64,000 nucleotides of DNA from a bacterium (lineage in GTDB: Bacteria > Campylobacterota > Campylobacteria > Campylobacterales > Arcobacteraceae). Made by a program: the position numbers and the translations under genes. This document shows positions 39,294 through 49,396 of the stretch, in pieces. The stretch spans positions 17,401 through 81,400 of the forward strand of contig JAHIWE010000020.1 of NCBI GenBank assembly GCA_018816105.1, in the 5' to 3' direction. Below the pieces are notes generated by a model. The model saw nothing but the letters and a program-made list of their open reading frames with translations. It made no database searches and had not been told where the DNA came from. Numbering within the stretch: position 1 is the stretch's first letter; each line of letters starts with the position of its first letter.

Positions 39294-40274
39294 TTATTTA
39301 GCTTGTAATAATCCAGCTTCTTGGAAATATTTTTTAGCACCTTCATGTAAAGGAGCAGATAATCCATCAAGTAGAGATTCTTTTGTAATATCAGCATATG
39401 CAGGGTGTAATTTTTTAAATTCGTCAAAGTTTTCTAAAATAGCTTTAACAACTGTATAAACGGCATTTACACTTACATCATCACTTGTAACTAATACAGC
39501 TTTAACTCCAAATGTAGGAATTGGTTCAGGGTTACCATCATAAATTCCACCAGGAACATTTGCTTTTGCAAAATATGGATATTTTTTAATTAAAGAATCA
39601 ACATTAGCTCCAGCAATTGGAGTAATTTTTACATCAACTGAAGTTGATGCATCTTTAATATTTGCAGTTGGATGTCCTACCATATAGAAGTAACCATCAA
39701 TTTTATTATCTCTTAATGCATCTGGCATTTCAGAAGCTTTTAATGCTCCAGCGAATGCTAAATCTTCTTTTTTGATTCCACTTGCATCAAATAATGTTAA
39801 AGCAGTTGCTTCATTTCCTGATCCTGGATTTCCAAGGTTAATTCTTTTACCTTTAATATCCATAATAGAATTAATGTTTGCATCTTTTCTAGTAACTAAA
39901 GTTAATAATTCAGGGTAAATAGCCATAACTGATTTTAACTTAGGAATAGCAGCACCTTCAAAAGCACCTTGTCCTTTACTAGCTTGGTATACAACATCTG
40001 ATTGAACGATACCAAAATCTAATTCACCATTTTTGATTGTATTTACATTATAAACAGATCCACCAGTTGATTCAACAGAACATCTGATTTTTGTTTCTTT
40101 TTTGTATTGATTAACTAATCTACAAATAGCTCCACCTGTTGGATAATAAGTACCTGTAACTCCACCTGTTCCAATAGTAACAAATTCAGCAGCAAATGCT
40201 GGGATTGATAACATTCCTACTAATGTAGCTGTAACAATTTTTTTACCCATAGGGATTCCATTACTTTTCATCAT
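39294..40274 (-). CDS. TAXI-family TRAP transporter solute receptor
   Basis: Signal peptide; FVTIGTGGVTGTYYPTGGAICRLVN...RCSVESTGGSVYNVNTI. Confidence 0.93.
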   Translation of the reverse strand: MMKSNGIPMGKKIVTATLVGMLSIPAFAAEFVTIGTGGVTGTYYPTGGAICRLVNQYKKETKIRCSVESTGGSVYNVNTIKNGELDFGIVQSDVVYQASKGQGAFEGAAIPKLKSVMAIYPELLTLVTRKDANINSIMDIKGKRINLGNPGSGNEATALTLFDASGIKKEDLAFAGALKASEMPDALRDNKIDGYFYMVGHPTANIKDASTSVDVKITPIAGANVDSLIKKYPYFAKANVPGGIYDGNPEPIPTFGVKAVLVTSDDVSVNAVYTVVKAILENFDEFKKLHPAYADITKESLLDGLSAPLHEGAKKYFQEAGLLQAK

Positions 40275-40517
40275 TTTTTCTCCTTAGTTGTAGTTATGTA
40301 AAAGTTTTGATTTATACATTGATTAATTATATCACTAAATTATTAATAATCAAATAGTTATAAATAAAAGATAAATTACATATTAATTGTATGTAAATTA
40401 CAATCTATGATAATTTAACATAGAAAAAGTTTATTTTGACTTAATTAAATATCAAATAATTTCATTAGCTGTATAGAAAATATATATTGGTAATTTTAAA
40501 AATTAGAAATAAAATAC

Positions 40518-40547
40518 TTGACAAATAAAGACTCAATAGGTTATAAT
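40518..40547 (+). promoter_or_regulatory. Sigma70-like promoter of hrcA-grpE-dnaK
   Basis: TTGACA (40518-40523), 18-nt spacer, TATAAT (40542-40547). Confidence 0.75.
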
Positions 40548-40550
40548 TCT

Positions 40551-40577
40551 TTAGCAGTTTAAGATACTGAGTGCTAA
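40551..40577. promoter_or_regulatory. CIRCE-like HrcA operator (imperfect left arm)
   Basis: TTAGCAGTT-N9-GAGTGCTAA versus consensus TTAGCACTC-N9-GAGTGCTAA. Confidence 0.85.
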
Positions 40578-40580
40578 ATT

Positions 40581-41390
40581 ATGAAAATGGTCGTAGTTAT
40601 GATAGATAAAAAAGAGTTTTTATTACAATCTATTATTAGAGCTTATATTGAGCATTTAGAACCTATTGGTTCTACTCAATTGAAATCTATGTATGATATT
40701 ACTTATTCACCAGCAACAATTAGAGGATACTTTAAAAAGTTGGGAGAAGAAGGTTATCTTGCACAAGAACATATAAGTAGTGGAAGAACTCCAACAACTG
40801 AAGCTTTAAAACAATATTGGCAAACAAAACTTGATTTTAAGTTAAGAGGTATAAATCTACGAGCATTAGAATATTTTGCTTCAAATATAGGGCTGTCTGT
40901 TTTTATAAAAAAAGAAAAGTCTGATGTATTAAAAAACATTTTAAATGTAGAAAAGAAATATATGATATTAGAATTTTCTTCATTTGCAATAAGTGTTAAA
41001 TATTCAGATGCACTTTATAGATTTTTGAATGATATGATAGGTTTAGATTTAAAAGATATTACTAGAATTTCAAAAGATGTTGGTGCATATGAGGTTTATG
41101 AATCTATAAACCAAACATTGCAAAATTCAGATTTTCAGATTTTTAATTATAAAGAGTTTTTAACTTTAGCTTTAAATTATAATTTTGATGAATATACAAT
41201 TAATAAGTTTCTAAAAGGTCAAATTTTAGATGAGTTAAATGAGGGTTTGCATTTTGAAAAAATTTTACCCGCTGATTATATTGGAATTTGTAATTATTGC
41301 AAAATCAATAATGAAGATGTGAAAATGTTAGTTATTGGTGAATTACCAAAAGATTATGAATATTTTTATGAAAAAATTACAACTTTTTAG
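40581..41390 (+). CDS. hrcA: Heat-inducible transcription repressor HrcA
   Basis: N-terminal wHTH YSPATIRGYFKKLGEEGYLAQEHISSGRTPT; CIRCE upstream; grpE-dnaK downstream. Confidence 0.88.
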   Translation: MKMVVVMIDKKEFLLQSIIRAYIEHLEPIGSTQLKSMYDITYSPATIRGYFKKLGEEGYLAQEHISSGRTPTTEALKQYWQTKLDFKLRGINLRALEYFASNIGLSVFIKKEKSDVLKNILNVEKKYMILEFSSFAISVKYSDALYRFLNDMIGLDLKDITRISKDVGAYEVYESINQTLQNSDFQIFNYKEFLTLALNYNFDEYTINKFLKGQILDELNEGLHFEKILPADYIGICNYCKINNEDVKMLVIGELPKDYEYFYEKITTF

Positions 41391-41399
41391 GAGATAAAT

Positions 41400-41954
41400 G
41401 TGAGTGAAGAAAAAAAAGAAGAACTAGTACAAGAAGAAACAATTGAACAAGAAGTTCAATCAGAAGTGGTTGAAGAGACCAAAGAAGTGAGTTTAGAAGA
41501 TAAAATTGCTGCTTTAGAGCAACAACTAAAAGATACTGAAGATAAATATTTAAGAGTTCATGCAGATTTTGAAAATATTAAAAAAAGATTAGAAAAAGAA
41601 AAATATCAAGCTATTGATTATGCGAGTGAAAAATTTGCAAAAGATTTATTAGCTCCAATTGATTCACTTGAAATGGCGCTTCAATCAGCAAACGTTGAAT
41701 TAGATGCCTCTGAATTATTGACAAAATTAAAAGAAGGTATTTCTCTTACTATTAAGAACTTTAATACAACTTTTGAAAAACATAATATTTCGAAAATTGA
41801 AACAGATGGTGAATTTGATCCAAATGTACACAATGCAGTAATGCAAGTAGATAGTGAAAATCATGAAACAGGTCAAATAGTTAGTGAATTACAAAAAGGT
41901 TATATGTTAAAAGATAGACTTTTAAGACCATCTATGGTTAGTATAGCTAACTAG
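41400..41954 (+). CDS. grpE: Nucleotide exchange factor GrpE
   Basis: DKYLRVHADFENIKKRLEKEK...LLAPIDSLEMAL; GTG start. Confidence 0.93.
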   Translation: MSEEKKEELVQEETIEQEVQSEVVEETKEVSLEDKIAALEQQLKDTEDKYLRVHADFENIKKRLEKEKYQAIDYASEKFAKDLLAPIDSLEMALQSANVELDASELLTKLKEGISLTIKNFNTTFEKHNISKIETDGEFDPNVHNAVMQVDSENHETGQIVSELQKGYMLKDRLLRPSMVSIAN

Positions 41955-42047
41955 TCTTAAATAATTTTCTGACCGTAATGTCATAAAACTAGATAGATTT
42001 GAAAAGATATAAATTAAATAAAAAATAAAACTTGATAAGGATATAAA

Positions 42048-43931
42048 ATGAGTAAAGTAATTGGTATAGATTTAGGAACAACAAACTCTTGTATAGCAGT
42101 TTATGAAGGTGGGGAAGCTAAAATTATCCCTAATAAAGAAGGAAAAAACACAACTCCTTCAATCGTTGCATTCACAGATAAAGGTGATGTTTTAGTTGGT
42201 GATCCTGCAAAAAGACAAGCGATTACAAATCCTGAAAAAACAATTTATTCTATTAAAAGAATTATGGGTCTAATGATGGATGAGCCAAATGCAAAAGAAG
42301 CTCAATCAAAAGTTGGATATAAAATTGTTGATAGAAGTGGTGCTGCAGCTGTTGAAATTGGTGGAAAAGTTTATACACCACAAGAAATTTCTGCAAAAAT
42401 TTTAGGAAAATTAAAAGCTGATGCTGAAGAATATTTAGGTCAACCTGTAAATGACGCTGTTATTACAGTTCCTGCATACTTCAATGATGCACAAAGAAAA
42501 GCAACTCAAGAAGCTGGAACAATTGCTGGACTTAATGTATTAAGAATTATCAACGAACCAACAGCTGCATCTTTAGCTTATGGTTTAGATAAAAAAGGTG
42601 AAGAAAAAGTTCTTGTTTACGATTTAGGTGGAGGAACATTTGACGTTACTGTTTTAGAAATTGGTGATGGAACTTTTGAAGTTTTATCAACTGATGGAAA
42701 TGCTTTCTTAGGTGGAGATGACTTTGATAATAGAATTATTGATTGGTTAGCAAAAGAGTTTAAAGATGAAAATGGTTTTGATGTTAAAAATGACAAAATG
42801 GCATTACAAAGATTAAAAGATGCTGCTGAAAATGCTAAAAAAGAGTTGTCATCAGCTGAATCAACAGAAATCAACTTACCATTTATCTCTATGGGAAGTG
42901 CTGGTCCTGTTCACTTAGTAAAATCATTAACAAGAGCAAAATTTGAGTCTATGACTGAAGATTTAATTGCTGAAACTTTAGAGCACATTAAAACTGCACT
43001 TAAAGATGCTGGATTAGATAAAGGTGAAATTCAAGAAATTATTATGGTTGGTGGATCTACTAGATTACCAAAAGCAAATAAAGTTGTTAGAGAATTCTTT
43101 GGAAAAGATTTAAATAAAGGTGTAAATCCTGATGAAGTAGTAGCTGCGGGAGCTGCAGTGCAAGCTGGAGTTTTAAAAGGTGATGTTAAAGATGTATTAT
43201 TACTAGACGTTACTCCTTTATCACTTGGAATTGAAACTTTAGGTGGAGTTATGACTAAATTAATTGAAAAAGGAACTACAATTCCTGTTAAAAAATCTCA
43301 AGTATTTAGTACAGCTGAAGATAATCAACCTGCTGTTTCTATTCACGTTTCTCAAGGTGAGAGAGAGTTCGCAAGAGATAATAAATCTTTAGGTATGTTT
43401 GAACTTTCAGATATTCCAGCAGCAAGAAGAGGTGTTCCTCAAATTGAAGTAACATTTGATATTGATGCAAATGGTGTTTTAAATGTAAGTGCCAAAGATA
43501 AAGGAACTGGAAAAGAAAATAAAATTACAATTTCAGGAAGTTCAGGATTAAGTGATGCTGAAATTGAAAAAATGGTTCAAGAAGCAGAAGCAAACAAAGA
43601 GTCTGATGCTAAGAAAAAAGCTGTAATTGAAGCTAGAAATCAAGCAGATGCATTATTACACTCAACTAGAAAAACATTAGAAGAGAATGAAAATGCAGTT
43701 TCTGAAGAAGAGAAAAATGCTATTATTGATGCAGCTGCCCAACTTGAAGAAGTTTTAAAAGATGACAATGCAACAAAAGAGCAAATTGAAGAAAAAGTAA
43801 AAACTTTAACTGAAAAATCTCATAAATTAGCAGAAGCTATGTATAAAAAAGAAGGTGGAGAGGCCGGTGCTCAACCAAACCAAAAAGCTAAAAAAGATGA
43901 CGATGATGTTATCGATGCTGAAGTAGAGTAA
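42048..43931 (+). CDS. dnaK: Chaperone DnaK
   Basis: [29 protein letters not shown]. Confidence 0.98.
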   Translation: MSKVIGIDLGTTNSCIAVYEGGEAKIIPNKEGKNTTPSIVAFTDKGDVLVGDPAKRQAITNPEKTIYSIKRIMGLMMDEPNAKEAQSKVGYKIVDRSGAAAVEIGGKVYTPQEISAKILGKLKADAEEYLGQPVNDAVITVPAYFNDAQRKATQEAGTIAGLNVLRIINEPTAASLAYGLDKKGEEKVLVYDLGGGTFDVTVLEIGDGTFEVLSTDGNAFLGGDDFDNRIIDWLAKEFKDENGFDVKNDKMALQRLKDAAENAKKELSSAESTEINLPFISMGSAGPVHLVKSLTRAKFESMTEDLIAETLEHIKTALKDAGLDKGEIQEIIMVGGSTRLPKANKVVREFFGKDLNKGVNPDEVVAAGAAVQAGVLKGDVKDVLLLDVTPLSLGIETLGGVMTKLIEKGTTIPVKKSQVFSTAEDNQPAVSIHVSQGEREFARDNKSLGMFELSDIPAARRGVPQIEVTFDIDANGVLNVSAKDKGTGKENKITISGSSGLSDAEIEKMVQEAEANKESDAKKKAVIEARNQADALLHSTRKTLEENENAVSEEEKNAIIDAAAQLEEVLKDDNATKEQIEEKVKTLTEKSHKLAEAMYKKEGGEAGAQPNQKAKKDDDDVIDAEVE

Positions 43932-43942
43932 ATCTCTGCTTC

Positions 43943-44245
43943 ATGCAAACTCTATTTATTATATTAATACTCTTTTTAATCTCAATATTTTCTGTACTTT
44001 TATATTTTAAAACAAAAGTTAATAGACTTGATTTATTAAATTCTGGGGAATGCCCAACTTGCAAACAAAAAAGAAAAACATTTTTTGATAAAAACACAAA
44101 TACTACTTTTACAAGTGAAGTTATATCAAGTAGAGTTTTAAAAAACCATGGATGTTCAGGTGTTATTGAAGTTGAATACTCTTGTAAAAACTGTGGATTA
44201 AAAGAAGTGCACTCTATAAACTCATCATCAAATTGTGGTGTATGA
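43943..44245 (+). CDS. Small membrane-anchored zinc-ribbon protein
   Basis: N-terminal TM helix then CPTC ... CKNC. Confidence 0.55.
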   Translation: MQTLFIILILFLISIFSVLLYFKTKVNRLDLLNSGECPTCKQKRKTFFDKNTNTTFTSEVISSRVLKNHGCSGVIEVEYSCKNCGLKEVHSINSSSNCGV

Positions 44246-45360
44246 AAAACTCAGTATTAATTCTTTTATTTTCTACTTTTCTATTTTTTGGATGTTCAAA
44301 TAAAAATGAAATTAAAAAAATAGAACTTATTGAAAAAGTTGATTTAGAAAAAAAAGAGGCTTCAAATAGAATGGAGCTAACAAATTTTTATGATATAGAA
44401 GGATTTTTTGAAGATGATTTAAATTATGCTTTAGATGTTTTTAAAAAGGATTGTAAAAGATCTAAAAGATATGTTTTTTTTAAAGATATTTGTCATAAAG
44501 CCCAGTTTGAAACAGATGGAAGAAAATTCTTTATTATAAATTTCCAACCATATAAACTTTATGATAGTAAATCAAGTGATGAAGGAATAATAACTGGATA
44601 CTACGAACCTCTTTTGTATGGAAGTTTAACAAAAACTAAAAGATATAAATATCCAGTTTATAAAATTCCAAAAAATTTAATTATTTCTGATGATGCAAAA
44701 TTAAAAGATTATAAATTAAGAGGAAAAATTATTGAAAATAAAATAGTGCCTTATGATACAAGAGCACAAATAGAAGCAAATCCAAATAATCCAAATCTTG
44801 AAGTAATTGCTTATGTAGATGATAAATATGATTTGTTTTCATTACATGTTCAAGGCTCTGGAAAAATACAATTAGAAAATGGAAAAATAATTAATGTAGG
44901 CTATGGGCAACAAAATGGTTGGCCCTTTACAGGTATTGGAACTTATATGCTTGAAAAAGGATATGTTACTAGAAATGAAATGTCTATTCAAGGAATTAAA
45001 AACTTTTTTATAAAAAATCCTTCAAAAATAGATGAAGTTTTAAATATAAATGATAGTTATATCTTTTTTAGAATTTCAAAAGATGGTGCTGCAGGAAGTT
45101 TAGGTAGTGTTTTAACTGCAAAAAGAAACTTAGCGGTAGATTCTGATTTTATAGCTCTTGGAATGCCTGTATTTTTAAATACAAAAAACCCTGTAACAAA
45201 ACAATCAATAAATCAACTTATGGTAGCAGCAGATGTTGGTGGAGCAATTAAAGGTGAAATTAGAGCAGATTTTTTCTGGGGATTTGGTCCTGAAGCATTT
45301 GATTATGCAGGAAGAATGAAAGAAAAAGGGAAAATGTATATATTAATGCCTAAAAAATAG
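44242..45360 (+). CDS. mltA: Membrane-bound lytic murein transglycosylase A lipoprotein (ORF open from 44233; ATG 44242 likely)
   Basis: Lipobox LFFGC; ITGYYEPLLYGS...DLFSLHVQGSGKIQL...ADVGGAIKGEIRADFFWG; ATGA overlap with previous stop. Confidence 0.9.
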   Translation: MKNSVLILLFSTFLFFGCSNKNEIKKIELIEKVDLEKKEASNRMELTNFYDIEGFFEDDLNYALDVFKKDCKRSKRYVFFKDICHKAQFETDGRKFFIINFQPYKLYDSKSSDEGIITGYYEPLLYGSLTKTKRYKYPVYKIPKNLIISDDAKLKDYKLRGKIIENKIVPYDTRAQIEANPNNPNLEVIAYVDDKYDLFSLHVQGSGKIQLENGKIINVGYGQQNGWPFTGIGTYMLEKGYVTRNEMSIQGIKNFFIKNPSKIDEVLNINDSYIFFRISKDGAAGSLGSVLTAKRNLAVDSDFIALGMPVFLNTKNPVTKQSINQLMVAADVGGAIKGEIRADFFWGFGPEAFDYAGRMKEKGKMYILMPKK

Positions 45361-45381
45361 TTGTTGCTTACATGCAACAAC
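45360..45381. terminator. Hairpin between convergent mltA and small Cys-rich ORF
   Basis: GTTGTTGC-TTACAT-GCAACAAC. Confidence 0.5.
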
Positions 45382-45607
45382 CATTTCCACAACAATTATC
45401 TCTAGCGTCACTATAAAATGAGATCACAAAATTATTAAACATTTCTTGAACTTCAAACTTATGTTTTTTACAAAATTCTTTATTCATAATATTATTCATT
45501 TCTATTGCTTTTAATAATGCTTCATCTTTTGATTCAAATGTTAAATTATTTTTTAAATTACTATTTTTAAAGCAAGCACACTGATTTGCTACAACTATTT
45601 TATACAT
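45368..45607 (-). CDS. Small cysteine-rich protein, C-terminal CCGNGCCM
   Basis: 79-aa ORF with CAC motif and C-terminal double Cys pairs; fills an otherwise empty interval. Confidence 0.6.
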   Translation of the reverse strand: MYKIVVANQCACFKNSNLKNNLTFESKDEALLKAIEMNNIMNKEFCKKHKFEVQEMFNNFVISFYSDARDNCCGNGCCM

Positions 45608-45684
45608 AAAATTCCTTTATAAACTTAATAAATTATAAACGCAAGGGTATCCAAATTTTTATTAAAGCAATTTAAGAAGAAAAT

Positions 45685-46533
45685 ATGGATAGAATAATAA
45701 AAAAATTAACTTTAAAAAGGAAAATAATGCATATAACAAATCTAATTTCTCAATACTTTGGAAAATTTGCTAAAAAAGAATTTCCATCTTTTTTTCAGGA
45801 GATTATAAATGCATCTTATGTTAAATTGATGAAATTAAATATGAGTGAATTTAAAAATGTAAAACACTATAAATCTTTAAATGCTTTATTTACAAGAGAA
45901 TTAGTTATAAAAAGAGAAATTGATGAGAATAAAGATGTAGTTATTTCTCCCTCAGATAGTTTGATTACAGAGTGTGGAAAACTTCAAGATGATACTGCTT
46001 TACAAATAAAAGGTATGGCATATAGTGTTGAAGAGTTATTAACTTATTATTGTACTTCTAATTTTGAAAAAATAAAAGATGGTTCTTTTATGAACTTTTA
46101 TTTATCACCAAAAGATTATCATAGATATCACGCTCCTAGTGATTTTAAACTAAAAAAATTAATTCATGTTCCAGGAAAACTTTATCCTGTAAATTTAAAA
46201 TATCTAAATAAAGAGTTCGAATTATTTGTTCAAAATGAAAGAGTTATTTTAGAGTGTGAGCATAATGAAAAAATATTTTATATGGTTTTTGTGGGTGCTT
46301 TAAATGTTGGCCAAATGGTATTTGAATTTGAAGATAGAGTTGAAACAAACCGTGATGCAAAAGAAATAAAAGTTTATGAATATGATAATATTGAAATAAC
46401 TAAGGGTGATTGTTTAGGATATTTTAAAATGGGCTCAACTATAGTGATGATTTGGGAAAAAGATTCTGTAGAAATAGAGAATTTACTAAATAGTGATGTT
46501 AGATTTGGGCAAAAAATAGCAAAGATAGTATAA
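45685..46533 (+). CDS. psd: Phosphatidylserine decarboxylase; ATG at 45685 or 45727 (MHITNL)
   Basis: FMNFYLSPKDYHRYHAP; YFKMGSTIVMIW at the pyruvoyl-serine cleavage region. Confidence 0.88.
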   Translation: MDRIIKKLTLKRKIMHITNLISQYFGKFAKKEFPSFFQEIINASYVKLMKLNMSEFKNVKHYKSLNALFTRELVIKREIDENKDVVISPSDSLITECGKLQDDTALQIKGMAYSVEELLTYYCTSNFEKIKDGSFMNFYLSPKDYHRYHAPSDFKLKKLIHVPGKLYPVNLKYLNKEFELFVQNERVILECEHNEKIFYMVFVGALNVGQMVFEFEDRVETNRDAKEIKVYEYDNIEITKGDCLGYFKMGSTIVMIWEKDSVEIENLLNSDVRFGQKIAKIV

Positions 46534-46565
46534 AATAATAAAAAATAAATTTATTAAAGTAGTAA

Positions 46566-48617
46566 ATGATGAATAATAAGATTTTCCTAAAAATTGGTTG
46601 GATGTTTATACTTGGGCTTTTAGCTTATTTATTTTTTGTTGTATTTTTTCTATCACCAAAAATAAATAGTTATTTAAGTGATACAGAAATAAATAATTCA
46701 AAAATACAATTTAGTAAATTAGTATCAATTATAAATAGTAAGACAAGAACAATTGAAGATAATGATAGATTATTAAATGAAATTCAATTGTTATTGACAA
46801 GTACAACACTTGGGAAAACAGGTTATATTTACATTTTAGATAGTACGGGTAAGGTTATTTTTGATCCAAGTGGTGAGTTTGAATCTCAAGAGATTTCTAA
46901 AATAACACTACCTAGCGCTAATAATAGTCTATTATTTGATGAAATTAGAAACTCATATAGTAAGCGCCAAGTTTTTGAGTATGATTGGAATAGAATATAT
47001 GATCCTTTTAATTATACTTATAAAAAAATCTCTTGGATTGAATACAATCAAAAAATGGATTGGTATATAGTCTCTTCAATTTATAAAGAAGATTTTTCTA
47101 GTTTTATTGATGGGATTAATTCTTTAATTTTAAATATTTCAATGGTTTTATTTGGTGTTTTATCTATGATTGGAATTTTTATTGCAGTTAAAGTTATTGT
47201 TCCTCTTAATAAGATGTTTTCTGAAGTTCAAAAAGTTAGTCAAAATGGAAATGAATTTACTAATGGTGTTAAATCAAAAGATGAAATTGGATTTCTTGCA
47301 AGTCAATTTAATACTTTATTAGACCAAGTAGAAAATAATAGAAAAACTTTAGATGAACATGTACAAATTAAAACAAAAGAGATTCAAAATAAGTTATATA
47401 TTGATGAATTAACAAATTTGAAAAATAGAACTTCACTTGAAGATGATATAAAAAATGATGATTTTGTCTCAATTGCTTTAATAGATATAGATTCCTTTGA
47501 TGATATAAATGAACTTTATGGGTTTTCTACTGGTAATTTAGTATTAATAGAAGTTGCAAAAGTTTTAAATGAATTTGCAATAAAATATAATGTAAATGTT
47601 TATAGGTTTTATGGAAATGTTTATTGTTTAGCAGATAAAAGAATGATGGGCTTTTCTAGATATGATGAATTTGTAAATGATCTTTGTAAATTATTTAAAA
47701 ATAGAGCAATACATATTGAAGAGTTATCTTTAGATATTTTTATAAATATTACATTAGGTATTTCAATTGCACAAGAAGAACCTGTAAAAACAGCAGGAAT
47801 TGCACTTAAAAAAGCTAAAAAAAATAATATGAAATTTTTTGTTTATAATAATGAAATTGATACAAAAGATGTAATAAAAAAATCTATGCATTGGCGAGAA
47901 AAAATAAAAGTGGCAATTGAAGAAAACAATGTTATACCATTTTATCAACCAATTTTTAATAGAAACAATGAAATTGTAAAATATGAAACGTTAATGAGGC
48001 TTAAGGATAAAAATAATGATGGCGAAACAGTTTATCTAAGTCCTTATTTATTTTTAGATGTTTCAGTTAAAACAAAACAATACTTACAATTATCAAATCA
48101 AGTTATTTCAAAAGCATTTGCTGATTTATCAAAAACTGAAAAACAAGTCTCTTTAAATTTGAGTTTTAAAGATATTTTAGATACAGATTTTGTAATTTCT
48201 TTAGATAAAAATCTTGATAAAATAGATAATGAAAAAAAAGAGCAAATTGTTTTTGAAATATTAGAGAGTGATTATATTACAGACTATAGTTTATTAGAAG
48301 AGTTTGTAATAAAATATAGAAATCAAGGTATAAAAATAGCCATTGATGATTTTGGTACAGGATATTCAAATTTTGCTCATATTTTAAAAATAAGACCAAA
48401 TTATATAAAAATTGATGGTTCTTTAATAAAAAATATTAATACCGATAAAAACTCATATGAGCTTGTAAAATCTATAATTGATTTTTCTAAAGCTTTAAAT
48501 ATAAAAGTAATTGCAGAGTATGTTCATTCAAAAGATGTGTATGATGCAGTTTTAGATTTAGGTGTAGATGAATTCCAAGGATTTTATTTAGGGGAACCAT
48601 CTTTAAATATTGAATAA
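46566..48617 (+). CDS. Cache-HAMP-degenerate GGDEF-EAL protein
   Basis: GGDEF position is YGNVY; EAL motifs ETLMRL, SLNLS, AIDDFGTGYSNF, YIKIDGSLI, EFQGFYLGEP intact. Confidence 0.88.
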   Translation: MMNNKIFLKIGWMFILGLLAYLFFVVFFLSPKINSYLSDTEINNSKIQFSKLVSIINSKTRTIEDNDRLLNEIQLLLTSTTLGKTGYIYILDSTGKVIFDPSGEFESQEISKITLPSANNSLLFDEIRNSYSKRQVFEYDWNRIYDPFNYTYKKISWIEYNQKMDWYIVSSIYKEDFSSFIDGINSLILNISMVLFGVLSMIGIFIAVKVIVPLNKMFSEVQKVSQNGNEFTNGVKSKDEIGFLASQFNTLLDQVENNRKTLDEHVQIKTKEIQNKLYIDELTNLKNRTSLEDDIKNDDFVSIALIDIDSFDDINELYGFSTGNLVLIEVAKVLNEFAIKYNVNVYRFYGNVYCLADKRMMGFSRYDEFVNDLCKLFKNRAIHIEELSLDIFINITLGISIAQEEPVKTAGIALKKAKKNNMKFFVYNNEIDTKDVIKKSMHWREKIKVAIEENNVIPFYQPIFNRNNEIVKYETLMRLKDKNNDGETVYLSPYLFLDVSVKTKQYLQLSNQVISKAFADLSKTEKQVSLNLSFKDILDTDFVISLDKNLDKIDNEKKEQIVFEILESDYITDYSLLEEFVIKYRNQGIKIAIDDFGTGYSNFAHILKIRPNYIKIDGSLIKNINTDKNSYELVKSIIDFSKALNIKVIAEYVHSKDVYDAVLDLGVDEFQGFYLGEPSLNIE

Positions 48618-48677
48618 TTTTAATAAAACAAAAGTTTATTGTTGTAGAATTAAGATAAATAAAATAAAAGGATTAAT

Positions 48678-48902
48678 ATGTCTACTATTACAGAACTAGG
48701 GAACTTAGCACTTGCTGGTACGAAAAAAGGTAAAATTTCTATTTCTAATGTAACTGAGCCTTATGGAAAAGATACAGCAGATATCGTAAGTATTGGTATT
48801 TCTTTAAATGGACAAGATATTCAATGGAAATCTCATATTCCTTATGAAAATTTAGAAGATGTGATTGCAATATTACAAAATGCATTGGATGCAAAAAAGT
48901 AG
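48678..48902 (+). CDS. Small conserved-looking protein of unknown function
   Basis: 74-aa ORF with SD (AAAGGATTAAT) upstream of the rimB-rimK cluster. Confidence 0.55.
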   Translation: MSTITELGNLALAGTKKGKISISNVTEPYGKDTADIVSIGISLNGQDIQWKSHIPYENLEDVIAILQNALDAKK

Positions 48903-48960
48903 ATTTGACATTTTTATGAAATAATTTTGTGATATAATATCCTTTTAGAGAGGATTAATT

Positions 48961-49383
48961 ATGTCACAGAAGAAAATTATAGGTAGAAGAGAAATCGTTT
49001 CTATTTTGGATTTAGAATTATTTGAATTAGATGCAAAAATAGATACGGGTGCAGATTCTAATTCTTTACATTGTGATGATATTTATATTGATGATGAGAA
49101 ATTTGTACATTTCAAATTATTAGATAAAGTTCATCCAGCTTACCATGGTAAAAAAATAAAATTACCACTTTATAAACTAAAAAAAGTAAAAAGCTCAAAT
49201 GGAACAGTTCAACTAAGAGCTTCAATCCAAATTACAATATCTTTTTTTGGGAAAAAATACAAAACTGACATTTCACTAACTGATCGTTCTGATATGAAAT
49301 ATCCAATGCTAATAGGAAGAAAATTTTTAGCTAATCGTTTCTTAGTTGATGTTTCAAAAGAATATCTTACCAAAACCATATAA
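48961..49383 (+). CDS. RimB-type ATP-dependent zinc protease/retropepsin-like domain protein (cytoplasmic)
   Basis: IGRREIVSILDLELFELDAKIDTGADSNSLH...VKSSNGTVQLR...LTDRSDMKYPMLIGRKFLANRFLVDVSK. Confidence 0.85.
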   Translation: MSQKKIIGRREIVSILDLELFELDAKIDTGADSNSLHCDDIYIDDEKFVHFKLLDKVHPAYHGKKIKLPLYKLKKVKSSNGTVQLRASIQITISFFGKKYKTDISLTDRSDMKYPMLIGRKFLANRFLVDVSKEYLTKTI

Positions 49384-49396
49384 AAAAGGGCCATCC

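Noticed and set aside
42617-42874. Antisense ORF within dnaK
   Set aside because: Shadow ORF of a highly conserved gene; no SD or domain.
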